Source: an uncultured Bacteroidales bacterium
GTDB taxonomy: Bacteria > Bacteroidota > Bacteroidia > Bacteroidales > F082
Assembly (NCBI GenBank): GCA_905233685.1
Contig: CAJOEZ010000003.1
Span: 62,001 to 126,000, forward strand
Direction: 5' to 3'
Length of the DNA: 64,000 nucleotides
Shown: one piece after another, positions 35,001-43,040 of the stretch
Layout: every line of letters starts with the position of its first letter
Numbering within the stretch: the first letter of the stretch is position 1
The notes under the pieces: generated by a model
What the model saw: the letters and a program-made list of their open reading frames with translations, nothing else
What the model was told of the DNA's origin: nothing
Databases searched by the model: none
Program-made: the position numbers and the translations under genes

Positions 35001-35131
35001 GGCATTTTTCCCAACAACAAAAGCCAAAAATACAATAAAAAAAACACTTTCGTGTTAATAGGGATAATTCAAACATCATTAACCAATTTAAAACCGATGC
35101 CCCGATGGTATATAACAGCGGCCAATTTAAA

Positions 35132-35917
35132 ATGAAAAAGTGTTTGTTTGTCCTTTCAGCCTTAGTTTTGTTTGCCTTTAGCGGTTGCCAAAAGTTTGCT
35201 GGCGACCCCATCACGAAAGAGTTCACTATTGATGGTACCTACACCGAGCTTGAAGTGTGTGACGCATTTGATGTCACCGTCAGCGATGCGGTGGATGTCA
35301 TCACCATCACGGCAGGCGAGAATGTCATGCCTTACGTGATTGTGGAAAAAGTGGAGAACACGCTGAAAATCTACATCAAGCCTGTGGCGACTTTCTATGG
35401 CGGTGACCTGAAGGCCGTTATCCCCTACAACGCTGGTTTGACCGGAGTCTACCTGTCGGGTGCCTCGGAATTCCATTCGGTTTATGGTCTTATGGGTCGC
35501 GCAGTCGAAGTCGAATTGTCCGGTGCTTCTGCATTCTATTGCGACATCGATGCCGATGAAATCGACATGAACCTTTCGGGCTCTTCCTATATCGAAGGCA
35601 ATGTTGATGCTTCCAACCTTGTTCTAGACATGAGCGGTGCTTCGGATGCTACCTTGAGGGGCCAAGTGACCACGCTTGACCTTGGTTTGTCGGGTGCCAG
35701 CAGCATCAAGAAAACCATCACTGGATCAAGATACGGTTTGGAATGTGATGTTTGCAAAGGAGAAATTTCAGGCGCGAGCGATGCTTATATCCACTGCAAT
35801 CTGATTATAAAAGTTGATCTTTCGGGCAGCAGCGAACTGCACTTTACGGGAGAAGGCAACCCAGCCGAGAGCTCCGTTTCCGGCGGTTCGGAAATTATCT
35901 ACGATGTGCTTCCGTAA
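35132..35917 (+). CDS. DUF2807 repeat lipoprotein
   Basis: The 261-residue protein starts with a lipoprotein signal (MKKCLFVLSALVLFAFSGCQ) and belongs to the DUF2807 (head GIN) family. Eight copies of a short motif (LSGAS, LSGSS, MSGAS, ISGAS) at intervals of about 15-25 residues suggest a parallel beta-helix-like fold, with an N-terminal region FDVTVSDAVDVITITAG. Function is unknown; family members are outer-membrane or secreted envelope proteins. Start ATG 35132. The 3' end overlaps the convergent malQ end by 23 bases, so both transcripts share that stretch. Confidence 0.85.
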   Translation: MKKCLFVLSALVLFAFSGCQKFAGDPITKEFTIDGTYTELEVCDAFDVTVSDAVDVITITAGENVMPYVIVEKVENTLKIYIKPVATFYGGDLKAVIPYNAGLTGVYLSGASEFHSVYGLMGRAVEVELSGASAFYCDIDADEIDMNLSGSSYIEGNVDASNLVLDMSGASDATLRGQVTTLDLGLSGASSIKKTITGSRYGLECDVCKGEISGASDAYIHCNLIIKVDLSGSSELHFTGEGNPAESSVSGGSEIIYDVLP

Positions 35918-37811
35918 GAGATTCTATCGTCATCCTCATCCGCCATTTCCACTGGTTTTTGGCGTTTGAAGGAACATTGATTTGGTCGTCCACAGGGTTG
36001 GGCGACCATTTTTTTTCGTCCAAGTCCAAGAGGTCTTGTAGCGGATAAATGTTCCATTTCGAAGGGCTGTCCTGATGCTTTTCCATGATTTTCTGGAGCG
36101 TCTTGGCCGTGATTTTTCGGTCGTCAAGGTCAAGACTGTCAAGGAATTGGCGGGTGCGGACGCGATCTTCAGCCAACCAGCTGCGCAAGGTGGGCATATC
36201 GTGGGTACCGGTGGTATAGACGCAGTTTTCGGGCAGGTCTTCGGTCTGCACAAACGGATGCCCGAACACCTTGGGCATACGCTGCACTTCAAGGCTCATG
36301 ATACCCAACTGCTGCATCACCTCGGGCACGCAAGCGGGAATCATGCCAAGGTCTTCGCCACAGGCAATCATCTTTGTCGCGTTGACCAAAGCGGGCAACT
36401 TTTCCAAAGCTTTTTGCTTCCAAAAGTCGTTGTGTCTACGGTAGTAAAAGTCCTCATAAATTCGGTCGATGGCTTGTTTTTGTTCCTCGCTGAGGGCTTG
36501 GTAGGCCTTAGTTTTTTGCAATTCGATGCGCGGGATGAATTTGTCCTTCTCGTTTGAATCAAGGATGAAAAGCGTATCGACACTTTTTTTCAAATGTTTG
36601 CTCTTGATGAAATGAAAACCTTGATTTTCAATTTCTTCCATACTCAAAGGCAACCCAGGATTGAAATGCCCCAACAAGCCCGATTTAGCCGTTTTTGGAA
36701 TCTCCCAGATGCGGAAGAACCCCAAAATGTGGTCGATGCGGTAGGCGTCGAAATAGCGAGCCATCACTTGCAGGCGGCGTTGCCACCAAGCGTAGCCGTC
36801 CTTGGCCATCGCCTCCCAATTGTATGACGGGAAGCCCCAGTTCTGACCCTCGGCAGCGAAATCATCGGGCGGCGCACCGACTTGCACATCAAGATTGAAC
36901 AAATCAGGGTGACTTTTCACATCCACGCCTTCGGGATTCACGCCGATGGGGATGTCGCCTTTCAGCAGCAAACCCTTGTCGTGCAAGGCTTTGACGGCTT
37001 CGCGCAGTTGCTTGTCGCAGTGGTATTGCAGGAAAAAGTGGATTTCTGTGCCGTTGCCGTCGCGCTCGGCGCAGAATTGGGCATAATCGGGAAGCCAATC
37101 TTCGTTATCTTTGGCAAACTGTTGGAAATCAGAGGTTTCTTTCAGCGCTTCCCATTGCTGTTCAAACGCGGTTTGGAAATATTTCCATTTGGCTTTCAGC
37201 ACTTTGGGATAATCCACGGCATCCGTTTTGTTGAGCGTCGTTCGTGTTCGCTTGAAAGTCACGTCTTCCTTGATGTCCAATTGTTTGAGATTGAGATAAA
37301 TCGGGTTCAAGGCAAAGGCAGAGATGGCGTTGTAAGGGTAGGAGTCGCGCCAGTCGTAGTGCGCTGTTGTGTCGTTGATGGGCAGGATTTGGATGATTTT
37401 CAAGCTGTTGGACACGCACCAGTCGCCCAATTTCGGCAGGTCGGCAAATTCCCCAATGCCGAAATCATCATCTGAGCGCAGACTGAACAGCGGCACGGCC
37501 ACGCCTTTCATGGTTTGCCTTTCGGTGAGCCCGAACCAGTCCCAAACGCGGTCTTTGCCTTCGGGCAAAATGCGGTTGGAGCCGTCCTCCCAGCGGATTT
37601 GGCCATTTTCGCGGACGAAATATTTGTATTCGGTCGGTTGAGACGCACGGCCGTGCGTCTCAAAGGAAACGGACCAAACGCCTGTTCCACTATATTCCAG
37701 CTGAATGGCCTTGTTAGGATTCCAATTGCCTAATTCTGAGGTGTTTCCCGTAAGGAACAATTCTTCACCCCAGCGGCTGTTGTATCGTAATTGGAATAAG
37801 ATTTTCATCAT
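35895..37811 (-). CDS. malQ: 4-alpha-glucanotransferase with N-terminal CBM20
   Basis: The 638-residue protein is amylomaltase, moving alpha-1,4-glucan chains during glycogen or maltodextrin use. Residues 1-100 form one CBM20 starch-binding domain (FQLRYNSRWGEELFLTGNTSELGNW). The GH77 catalytic part shows IIQILPINDTT, YFDAYRIDHILGFFRIWEIP (nucleophile Asp), ACGEDLGMIP (acid/base region) and YTTGTHDMPTLRSW. Many Bacteroidota MalQ carry two CBM20 copies, so this is a shorter version. A REP-like palindrome lies inside the CBM20 coding region (37638-37663) and encodes about eight residues in frame (ETHGRASQ). It follows the phosphatase gene by 22 bases. Confidence 0.92.
   Translation of the reverse strand: MMKILFQLRYNSRWGEELFLTGNTSELGNWNPNKAIQLEYSGTGVWSVSFETHGRASQPTEYKYFVRENGQIRWEDGSNRILPEGKDRVWDWFGLTERQTMKGVAVPLFSLRSDDDFGIGEFADLPKLGDWCVSNSLKIIQILPINDTTAHYDWRDSYPYNAISAFALNPIYLNLKQLDIKEDVTFKRTRTTLNKTDAVDYPKVLKAKWKYFQTAFEQQWEALKETSDFQQFAKDNEDWLPDYAQFCAERDGNGTEIHFFLQYHCDKQLREAVKALHDKGLLLKGDIPIGVNPEGVDVKSHPDLFNLDVQVGAPPDDFAAEGQNWGFPSYNWEAMAKDGYAWWQRRLQVMARYFDAYRIDHILGFFRIWEIPKTAKSGLLGHFNPGLPLSMEEIENQGFHFIKSKHLKKSVDTLFILDSNEKDKFIPRIELQKTKAYQALSEEQKQAIDRIYEDFYYRRHNDFWKQKALEKLPALVNATKMIACGEDLGMIPACVPEVMQQLGIMSLEVQRMPKVFGHPFVQTEDLPENCVYTTGTHDMPTLRSWLAEDRVRTRQFLDSLDLDDRKITAKTLQKIMEKHQDSPSKWNIYPLQDLLDLDEKKWSPNPVDDQINVPSNAKNQWKWRMRMTIESLTEAHRR
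37638..37663. repeat. REP-like palindrome inside malQ
   Basis: A perfect 26-bp palindrome, arm TTGAGACGCACGG, with no unpaired centre. Its core is shared with 23003-23023 in the atp operon. Here it is read through in frame within the starch-binding domain. Confidence 0.85.
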
Positions 37812-37833
37812 TTTTTATGTATGCTGCTTCATT

Positions 37834-38304
37834 TTATAAAAACGAGCTTTTATTCTTGACCAAAGCCTCCAACAATCCCAGACAGCCTTCTGAAACATCT
37901 AGCCAAGTGGCCTCAAAGTCGCCGGTGTACCATGGGTCGGCCACGTCGCCAGGGCGATGGGTGTAGTCCATCAAGAGGCTGATTTTGTGGTTGGTATCCT
38001 CGCCGAACATCCGCTTCAGGTTACGCAGGTTGTTACGGTCCATGGCGATAATGAGGTCATAATGGGCATAGTCTTGCCGCGTCATCTGGCGGGCGGTTTT
38101 GCCTTCGCAGCCGATACCGTGTTCAGCCAATTTGCGCCTCGCAGGCGGATATACGGGATTACCGATTTCTTCTGTCGAAGTGGCAGCAGAGGCAATCTCA
38201 AACTGCTCGCTCAAGCCAGCTTCTTCGACAAGTTTCATCATCACAAATTCCGCCATCGGACTTCGGCAGATGTTGCCGTGGCAGATGAAAAGGATTTTGT
38301 GCAT
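37834..38304 (-). CDS. Low-molecular-weight protein tyrosine phosphatase
   Basis: The 156-residue protein has the CX5R loop CHGNICRS at Cys8-Ser15, directly after the first strand MHKILFI, and the acid loop DPWYTGDF near residue 122. These define low-molecular-weight phosphatases, which remove phosphate from tyrosine or arginine. The start ATG 38304 fits the family N-terminus; an ATG 6 bases upstream is equally open. It sits between glmS (15 bases) and malQ (22 bases), so three genes are probably cotranscribed. Confidence 0.9.
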   Translation of the reverse strand: MHKILFICHGNICRSPMAEFVMMKLVEEAGLSEQFEIASAATSTEEIGNPVYPPARRKLAEHGIGCEGKTARQMTRQDYAHYDLIIAMDRNNLRNLKRMFGEDTNHKISLLMDYTHRPGDVADPWYTGDFEATWLDVSEGCLGLLEALVKNKSSFL

Positions 38305-38318
38305 TCGCATCGGCCAAG

Positions 38319-40163
38319 TTATTCGACGGTGACGGATTTGGCAAGGTTTCGCGGTTGATCGACATTGCAGCCACGCATCACGGCAATGTGGTAGGCTAAG
38401 ATTTGCAGCGGCACTGTGGCCAGCAGCGGCGAATAGAGGCACTCCGTCTCGGGAATCTCAATGACATAGTCGGCCATCTTGCGAGCCAAAACGTCTTTCT
38501 CGCTGATGACAGCGATGATTTTTCCGTTGCGTGCTTTCACCTCTTGGATGTTGCTGAGCACCTTTTCGTAAGTGCTGTGGTTGGTGGCGATGAATACGAC
38601 AGGCATATCCTTGTCAATCAAGGCGATGGGACCATGTTTCATTTCGGCGGCGGGATAGCCCTCGGCATGGATATAGGAAATTTCCTTTAGCTTCAAGGCA
38701 CCTTCAAGTGCGACAGGATAATTCTGCAAACGACCGAGATACAGCATATTACGCACATCCTTGTATTTCTCGGCGATGTCCTTCACGTGGCCGCTGTGGT
38801 CGAGGGTCCACTGGATTTTTTCTGGGATGCGGTCGAGTTCTTGGATAAAAGCGAGGCGTTCCTCATCCTTCATCGAGCCTTTCAGTTCGGCGAGGCGCAA
38901 GGCCAACATGGCCATCACGGTGACTTGCGAAGTGAACGCCTTGGTGGAAGCTACACCGATTTCAGGACCAGCGTGGGTGTAAATACCTGCGTCAGTGGCT
39001 CTTGAGATGGACGAGCCAATCACGTTGCAAATGCCCAACACGACAGCACCTTTCTCCTTGGCCAACTGAATGGCGGCCAAAGTGTCGGCGGTCTCGCCCG
39101 ACTGCGACACGGCAATCACCACATCGTGCGGCGTGATGACGGGGTTGCGGTAACGAAACTCGGAGGCATACTCCACCTTAACGGGAATCTTAGCCAAGTT
39201 CTCAATGAGATAACTTCCCACCAAACTGGCGTGCCACGAGGTGCCGCAAGCCACAAAAACGATATTGTCGGCGTAGAGTAACTGCTTCTCATACTGCAAG
39301 ATACCACCCAAGCGCACGGTATTGCTTTCCGGGTGCAGGCGACCGCGCATGGTATCGCGCACGATGGCGGGCTGCTCATAGATTTCCTTCATCATGAAAT
39401 GGTCGAAGCCGGCTTTCTCGATGCTGTCCAAGTTCATCTTCAGCTCTTGCACGTAAGGAATGGCTTCCACGTCCTGAATGGTCTTGATGTGTAACTCCTC
39501 GCCGAGTTTGATGCGCACAACTTGCTCATCCTCAAGGTAAACCACTTTTTGTGTGCGACCCACGATGGGTGTGGCGTCGGAGGCGATGAAATATTCTCCG
39601 TTGCCAATGCCGATGACCATCGGACTGCCTTTGCGGGCGGCGATGAGCGTGTCGGGGTGACCTTTTTCCACGATGGCAATGGCGTAGGCACCAATCACGT
39701 GGTTCAGGGCGATGCGGACAGCTTCAAACAGGTCGACATGCTCGCTTTGCTGCACGTCCTCGATGAGGTTGGTCAGCACCTCTGTGTCGGTGGAAGATTG
39801 GAAGGTGAAACCTCTCTTTTCCAGTTCCTTACGAAGGCTCAGATAGTTTTCAATGATGCCGTTGTGAATCAGCGCAATGTTGCCCGATTGCGAACGGTGC
39901 GGGTGGGCATTCACCTGATTCGGCTCGCCGTGGGTGGCCCAGCGAGTGTGAGCAATGCCGATGTGGCCGCTCACGTCTTTTGAAGAAGCAAAGGCCTCCA
40001 AATCAGAGACTTTTCCTTTTGATTTATAGACATTTAGTTCGTCAGCTTCATTCAGCAAGGCGACTCCCGCGCTATCGTAACCACGGTATTCAAGACGTTT
40101 CAATCCCTCAATCAGGATGGGATAGGCCTCTTGATGGCCAACGTATGCAACAATTCCACACAT
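38319..40163 (-). CDS. glmS: Glutamine-fructose-6-phosphate aminotransferase
   Basis: The 614-residue protein makes glucosamine 6-phosphate for peptidoglycan and LPS. The N-terminal Ntn-hydrolase domain begins MCGIVAYVG, where Cys2 is the nucleophile after Met removal, so the start at 40163 is fixed. HTRWATHGEP and HNGIIENY complete the glutaminase site. Two SIS isomerase domains follow (VACGTSWHASLVG; SQSGETADT; and a C-terminal PRNLAKSVTVE). No glmS ribozyme is visible upstream, consistent with Gram-negatives. -7 box at 40184-40191. Confidence 0.96.
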   Translation of the reverse strand: MCGIVAYVGHQEAYPILIEGLKRLEYRGYDSAGVALLNEADELNVYKSKGKVSDLEAFASSKDVSGHIGIAHTRWATHGEPNQVNAHPHRSQSGNIALIHNGIIENYLSLRKELEKRGFTFQSSTDTEVLTNLIEDVQQSEHVDLFEAVRIALNHVIGAYAIAIVEKGHPDTLIAARKGSPMVIGIGNGEYFIASDATPIVGRTQKVVYLEDEQVVRIKLGEELHIKTIQDVEAIPYVQELKMNLDSIEKAGFDHFMMKEIYEQPAIVRDTMRGRLHPESNTVRLGGILQYEKQLLYADNIVFVACGTSWHASLVGSYLIENLAKIPVKVEYASEFRYRNPVITPHDVVIAVSQSGETADTLAAIQLAKEKGAVVLGICNVIGSSISRATDAGIYTHAGPEIGVASTKAFTSQVTVMAMLALRLAELKGSMKDEERLAFIQELDRIPEKIQWTLDHSGHVKDIAEKYKDVRNMLYLGRLQNYPVALEGALKLKEISYIHAEGYPAAEMKHGPIALIDKDMPVVFIATNHSTYEKVLSNIQEVKARNGKIIAVISEKDVLARKMADYVIEIPETECLYSPLLATVPLQILAYHIAVMRGCNVDQPRNLAKSVTVE

Positions 40164-40183
40164 AGTTTTAGGTATTAAAAGTG

Positions 40184-40191
40184 CAAAAGTA
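40184..40191 (-). promoter_or_regulatory. Bacteroidota -7 promoter element for glmS
   Basis: Minus strand TACTTTTG, about 20 bases before the glmS ATG. Confidence 0.55.
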
Positions 40192-40230
40192 CATTTTTTG
40201 AAAAAACGAAAATCCAAAATTGACATTTTT

Positions 40231-40263
40231 TTTGAGGCGTTTCCAAAATAAACCGTAATTTTG
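40231..40263 (+). promoter_or_regulatory. Bacteroidota promoter with -33 and -7 elements
   Basis: TTTG at 40231-40234 and TAATTTTG at 40256-40263 are 21 bases apart, a good match to the full Bacteroidota promoter. It drives the DUF1846 gene at 40290. Confidence 0.65.
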
Positions 40264-40289
40264 CGTCCCGTATTTCAAAATTTAAGCAG

Positions 40290-41765
40290 ATGAAAAGCGC
40301 AGCAAAATACGGGTTCGACAACGAGAAATACCTTAAAATCCAGTCTGAACACATCAAGGAACGCATCGCCAAGTTCGGTGACAAGCTCTATCTCGAATTT
40401 GGCGGCAAGCTCTTCGACGATTTTCACGCCAGCCGCGTGCTGCCGGGTTTTGAGCCTGACAGCAAGCTGAAGATGCTTTCGCAACTGATTGATGTGGCGG
40501 AAATTGTCATCGTCATCAGTGCGGTCGATATAGAGAAGAACAAGGTGCGTGGCGATTTGGGCATCACCTACGATGTGGATGTGCTGCGCCTCCGCGACGA
40601 ATTCATGAGTCGTGGTTTCATGGTCAATTCTGTGGTGGTGACGCACTACAACGGTCAGGCCAGCACCGATGCTTACCGCCACCGCTTGGAGCGTATGGGC
40701 ATCAAGGTGTATTACCACCGCATCATTGAGGGCTATCCGAACAACGTGGCCCTCATCGACTCCGATGAAGGCTTCGGGCGCAACGACTACGTGGAAACCA
40801 CGCGTCCTTTGGTGGTGATTACTGCCCCAGGTCCTGGAAGCGGCAAGATGGCCGTCTGCCTGAGCCAACTTTATCAAGAAAACAAGCGTGGTATCAAGGC
40901 GGGTTATGCCAAGTTCGAGACCTTCCCCGTGTGGAATTTGCCGCTGAAGCACCCCGTCAACGTGGCCTACGAAGCCGCCACCGCCGACCTCAGCGACGTG
41001 AACATGATTGACCCGTTCCATTTGGAAGCCTATGGCGAAACTGCTGTCAATTACAACCGCGACATTGAGATTTTCCCCGTGTTGAATGCTATTTTTGAGA
41101 GCATTTACGGCGAGAATCCCTACAAGTCACCGACCGACATGGGCGTCAATATGGTGGGCTATTGCCTCAGCGACGACGAAGCCTGCTGCGAGGCCTCGAA
41201 ACAGGAAATCATCCGCCGCTATTATACTGCGCTTTGCGATTTGGCCAAGGGAAAAGGCTCTGAAAACGAGGTGAATAAGATTGCTCTGTTGATGAAACAG
41301 GCCAAAATCAGCACCGCTGATCGCAAGACCACCCTTGCTGCCAAGGAGCGCAAGGAACAGGAAGGCGCACCGTCAGCCGCCATCGAGTTGGGCGACGGCA
41401 CGCTCATCACGGCGCACACCAGCGACCTGCTTGGCCCCAGCGCTGCCTTGATTCTGAATGCCACCAAGCATATTGCGGGCATTCCGCATGAGGTGAAACT
41501 CATCCCTCAGGCCATGATTGAGCCGATTCAGAAAACCAAAGTCAGCTTCCTGCATGGCAAAAACCCGAGATTGCACACCGATGAAGTGTTGGTGGCCCTT
41601 TCCATGCTCAGCCTTTGGGACGAAAACTGCAAGAAAGCCTTGGAATGTCTACCGCAACTCAATGGTTGTCAAGTGCATAGTACGGTAATGCTCAGCGAAG
41701 TGGACCAGAAAATCTTCAAAAAACTCGGTATTGGCCTGACTTGCGACCCTATGGCGAAGAAATAA
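40290..41765 (+). CDS. DUF1846 family protein
   Basis: The 491-residue protein matches DUF1846, a conserved but poorly understood family. Stretches such as YGFDNEKYLKIQSEHIKER, the strongly conserved FGGKLFDDFHASRVLPGF, VITAPGPGSGKMAVCLSQLY (P-loop-like, about residue 177) and GVNMVGYCLSDDEA are clear. Nucleotide binding is suggested by the GPGSGK loop. Cys are frequent in the second half (DDEACCEAS). Function is not known to me. Its stop is 4 bases from the convergent lipoprotein gene. Confidence 0.85.
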   Translation: MKSAAKYGFDNEKYLKIQSEHIKERIAKFGDKLYLEFGGKLFDDFHASRVLPGFEPDSKLKMLSQLIDVAEIVIVISAVDIEKNKVRGDLGITYDVDVLRLRDEFMSRGFMVNSVVVTHYNGQASTDAYRHRLERMGIKVYYHRIIEGYPNNVALIDSDEGFGRNDYVETTRPLVVITAPGPGSGKMAVCLSQLYQENKRGIKAGYAKFETFPVWNLPLKHPVNVAYEAATADLSDVNMIDPFHLEAYGETAVNYNRDIEIFPVLNAIFESIYGENPYKSPTDMGVNMVGYCLSDDEACCEASKQEIIRRYYTALCDLAKGKGSENEVNKIALLMKQAKISTADRKTTLAAKERKEQEGAPSAAIELGDGTLITAHTSDLLGPSAALILNATKHIAGIPHEVKLIPQAMIEPIQKTKVSFLHGKNPRLHTDEVLVALSMLSLWDENCKKALECLPQLNGCQVHSTVMLSEVDQKIFKKLGIGLTCDPMAKK

Positions 41766-41769
41766 GGCT

Positions 41770-42396
41770 TCAGAAAGTCCGAATGGCTCTTACATAAAAT
41801 GTCTGCGTCTTCAGCGAGTCGTTGATGACCACTTTGTCATCCTGCCTATGCGCCGCTGCAGCTGCCCGAGTGCCCGTTTCGGTGCTCGACCAATAGGTTT
41901 TGCCCTCCAATGTGGGAAAACCTTTGGCCCGAAGTGTGGCGTTCACAGCGTCTTGGTTCTGAAGAAGATAGCGCAATTCAGCGCTGGAAGGCACATACCA
42001 TTGCTTGCGAGTGATGGGTTTGTGTTCGTCATATACGAGATGCCAAGTGTTTTTCCGATGGCTCCATTGGATGGCCGGATAATGGCTCAGGTCGAAGTTG
42101 TTCATTAAAATGTTGATGTTGTACCAGCCGTCGCGAGCGTTGGTGGCACCAGTTTCCTTGTTGATGTGGTCGGGATAACACCATGGCAGAAACGTCTCAT
42201 CGAGGCTGACCATTAGGCCGGTAGAGCCGCCCGCCGTAGTGAAGAACACAATGCCCTGAAGCGTGTCGTTCTGGTAGTAATCGCCGATTTGATAGGAGGG
42301 AAAGACAGGCGCGGGGGTATCTCCGCCTTGCGGTTCGTATTTATTGCAGGCGGCTAAAGCGAGGCAAAAGGCAACGGTGAAAAGGCAGTTTTTCAT
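41770..42396 (-). CDS. Lipoprotein with FISUMP/DUF1566-like domain
   Basis: The 208-residue protein begins with a lipoprotein signal (lipobox LALAAC, Cys17) and a Pro-rich spacer. The body has WYVPSSAELRYLLQN and YWSSTETGTRAAA, the pattern of the Lcl/DUF1566 C-type-lectin-like domain often seen in Bacteroidota surface lipoproteins. It could bind sugars or proteins at the outer membrane; no catalytic motif is seen. Own promoter box 42414-42421, with a terminator of the upstream gene just behind. Confidence 0.7.
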   Translation of the reverse strand: MKNCLFTVAFCLALAACNKYEPQGGDTPAPVFPSYQIGDYYQNDTLQGIVFFTTAGGSTGLMVSLDETFLPWCYPDHINKETGATNARDGWYNINILMNNFDLSHYPAIQWSHRKNTWHLVYDEHKPITRKQWYVPSSAELRYLLQNQDAVNATLRAKGFPTLEGKTYWSSTETGTRAAAAAHRQDDKVVINDSLKTQTFYVRAIRTF

Positions 42397-42413
42397 GGTT
42401 TTGATATTTTTGG

Positions 42414-42421
42414 CAAAAGTA
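42414..42421 (-). promoter_or_regulatory. Bacteroidota -7 promoter element for the 41.8-kb lipoprotein
   Basis: Minus strand TACTTTTG, 18 bases before the ATG at 42396. Confidence 0.5.
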
Positions 42422-42423
42422 AT

Positions 42424-42461
42424 GAAAAAACAAAACCCGCAAGAGGTTTTTCCTGCGGGTT
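42424..42461 (-). terminator. Intrinsic terminator of the lipocalin-like gene
   Basis: Stem AACCCGCA/TGCGGGTT (42434-42441 and 42454-42461); on the minus strand a T-rich run follows (plus-strand A run 42424-42435). Confidence 0.8.
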
Positions 42462-42488
42462 GGTCGTGTTTTTGGTGATGTTGGACGA

Positions 42489-42905
42489 TTAAAGTTTGTT
42501 AAACTCCAGTGTCAAACAATCGTCATCAAAATCATATTCGTTTTCTTTAATCTTGAGCTTGGTTTGTGTTAATTCGTTGATTGTGTAGATTTCATGCTCT
42601 AAATCGCCATCATCATCAAGGTAACTAATGGTTAGTTGGTTGCCGCTGATGACATAACTGGCCGTAGGAAACTCGATGTCGATTTCAGGGGCAAGCTCAG
42701 CGATAAGTGTTCCATCGCTTTTGAATTCCCAAACTACACCAACGGCTGGGTTATAAGGTGTGGTTTGTCCGTACTGAGTAATGGTTGCAGCGACGCATTT
42801 CCATTGGCCAACGATAAGGTTTTTGTCGACTTTCTTGCATGATGTCATGGCGGTCAGTGAAGCTACAAAGAGTAGCAGAGTTAATACTTTAGTAATCTTT
42901 TTCAT
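42489..42905 (-). CDS. Lipocalin-like lipoprotein
   Basis: The 138-residue protein has a lipoprotein signal (lipobox ending at Cys23, TAMTSCKK). The rest is a small beta barrel of lipocalin-like type: LIVGQWKCVAATITQYG, then VVWEFKSDGTLIAEL and YVISGNQLTISYLD. Such proteins are numerous in Bacteroidota and have no general function. Start is ATG 42905; a frame running 11 codons further upstream includes no signal peptide. A -7 box lies at 42961-42968. Confidence 0.78.
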   Translation of the reverse strand: MKKITKVLTLLLFVASLTAMTSCKKVDKNLIVGQWKCVAATITQYGQTTPYNPAVGVVWEFKSDGTLIAELAPEIDIEFPTASYVISGNQLTISYLDDDGDLEHEIYTINELTQTKLKIKENEYDFDDDCLTLEFNKL

Positions 42906-42960
42906 TTTTTTTTTCTCCCTAATTCGTGTCGGGCGCAACTTTTAATGGGTAATAAAGTTG

Positions 42961-42968
42961 CAAATATA
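42961..42968 (-). promoter_or_regulatory. Bacteroidota -7 promoter element for the lipocalin-like gene
   Basis: Minus strand TATATTTG, with another TTTG 17 bases upstream on that strand. Confidence 0.5.
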
Positions 42969-43010
42969 CTTTATTTTTTGAAAAACAAATATAAATGTGA
43001 TGAAAAAGCG

Positions 43011-43018
43011 TATTTTTG
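43011..43018 (+). promoter_or_regulatory. Bacteroidota -7 promoter element for GH89
   Basis: TATTTTTG, 22 bases before the ATG at 43041. Confidence 0.55.
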
Positions 43019-43040
43019 CCCCAATTAAATCCTTTGTCAA

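Noticed and set aside
40164-40230. glmS ribozyme
   Set aside because: The space before glmS is about 70 bases of A/T-rich promoter DNA with no ribozyme core.
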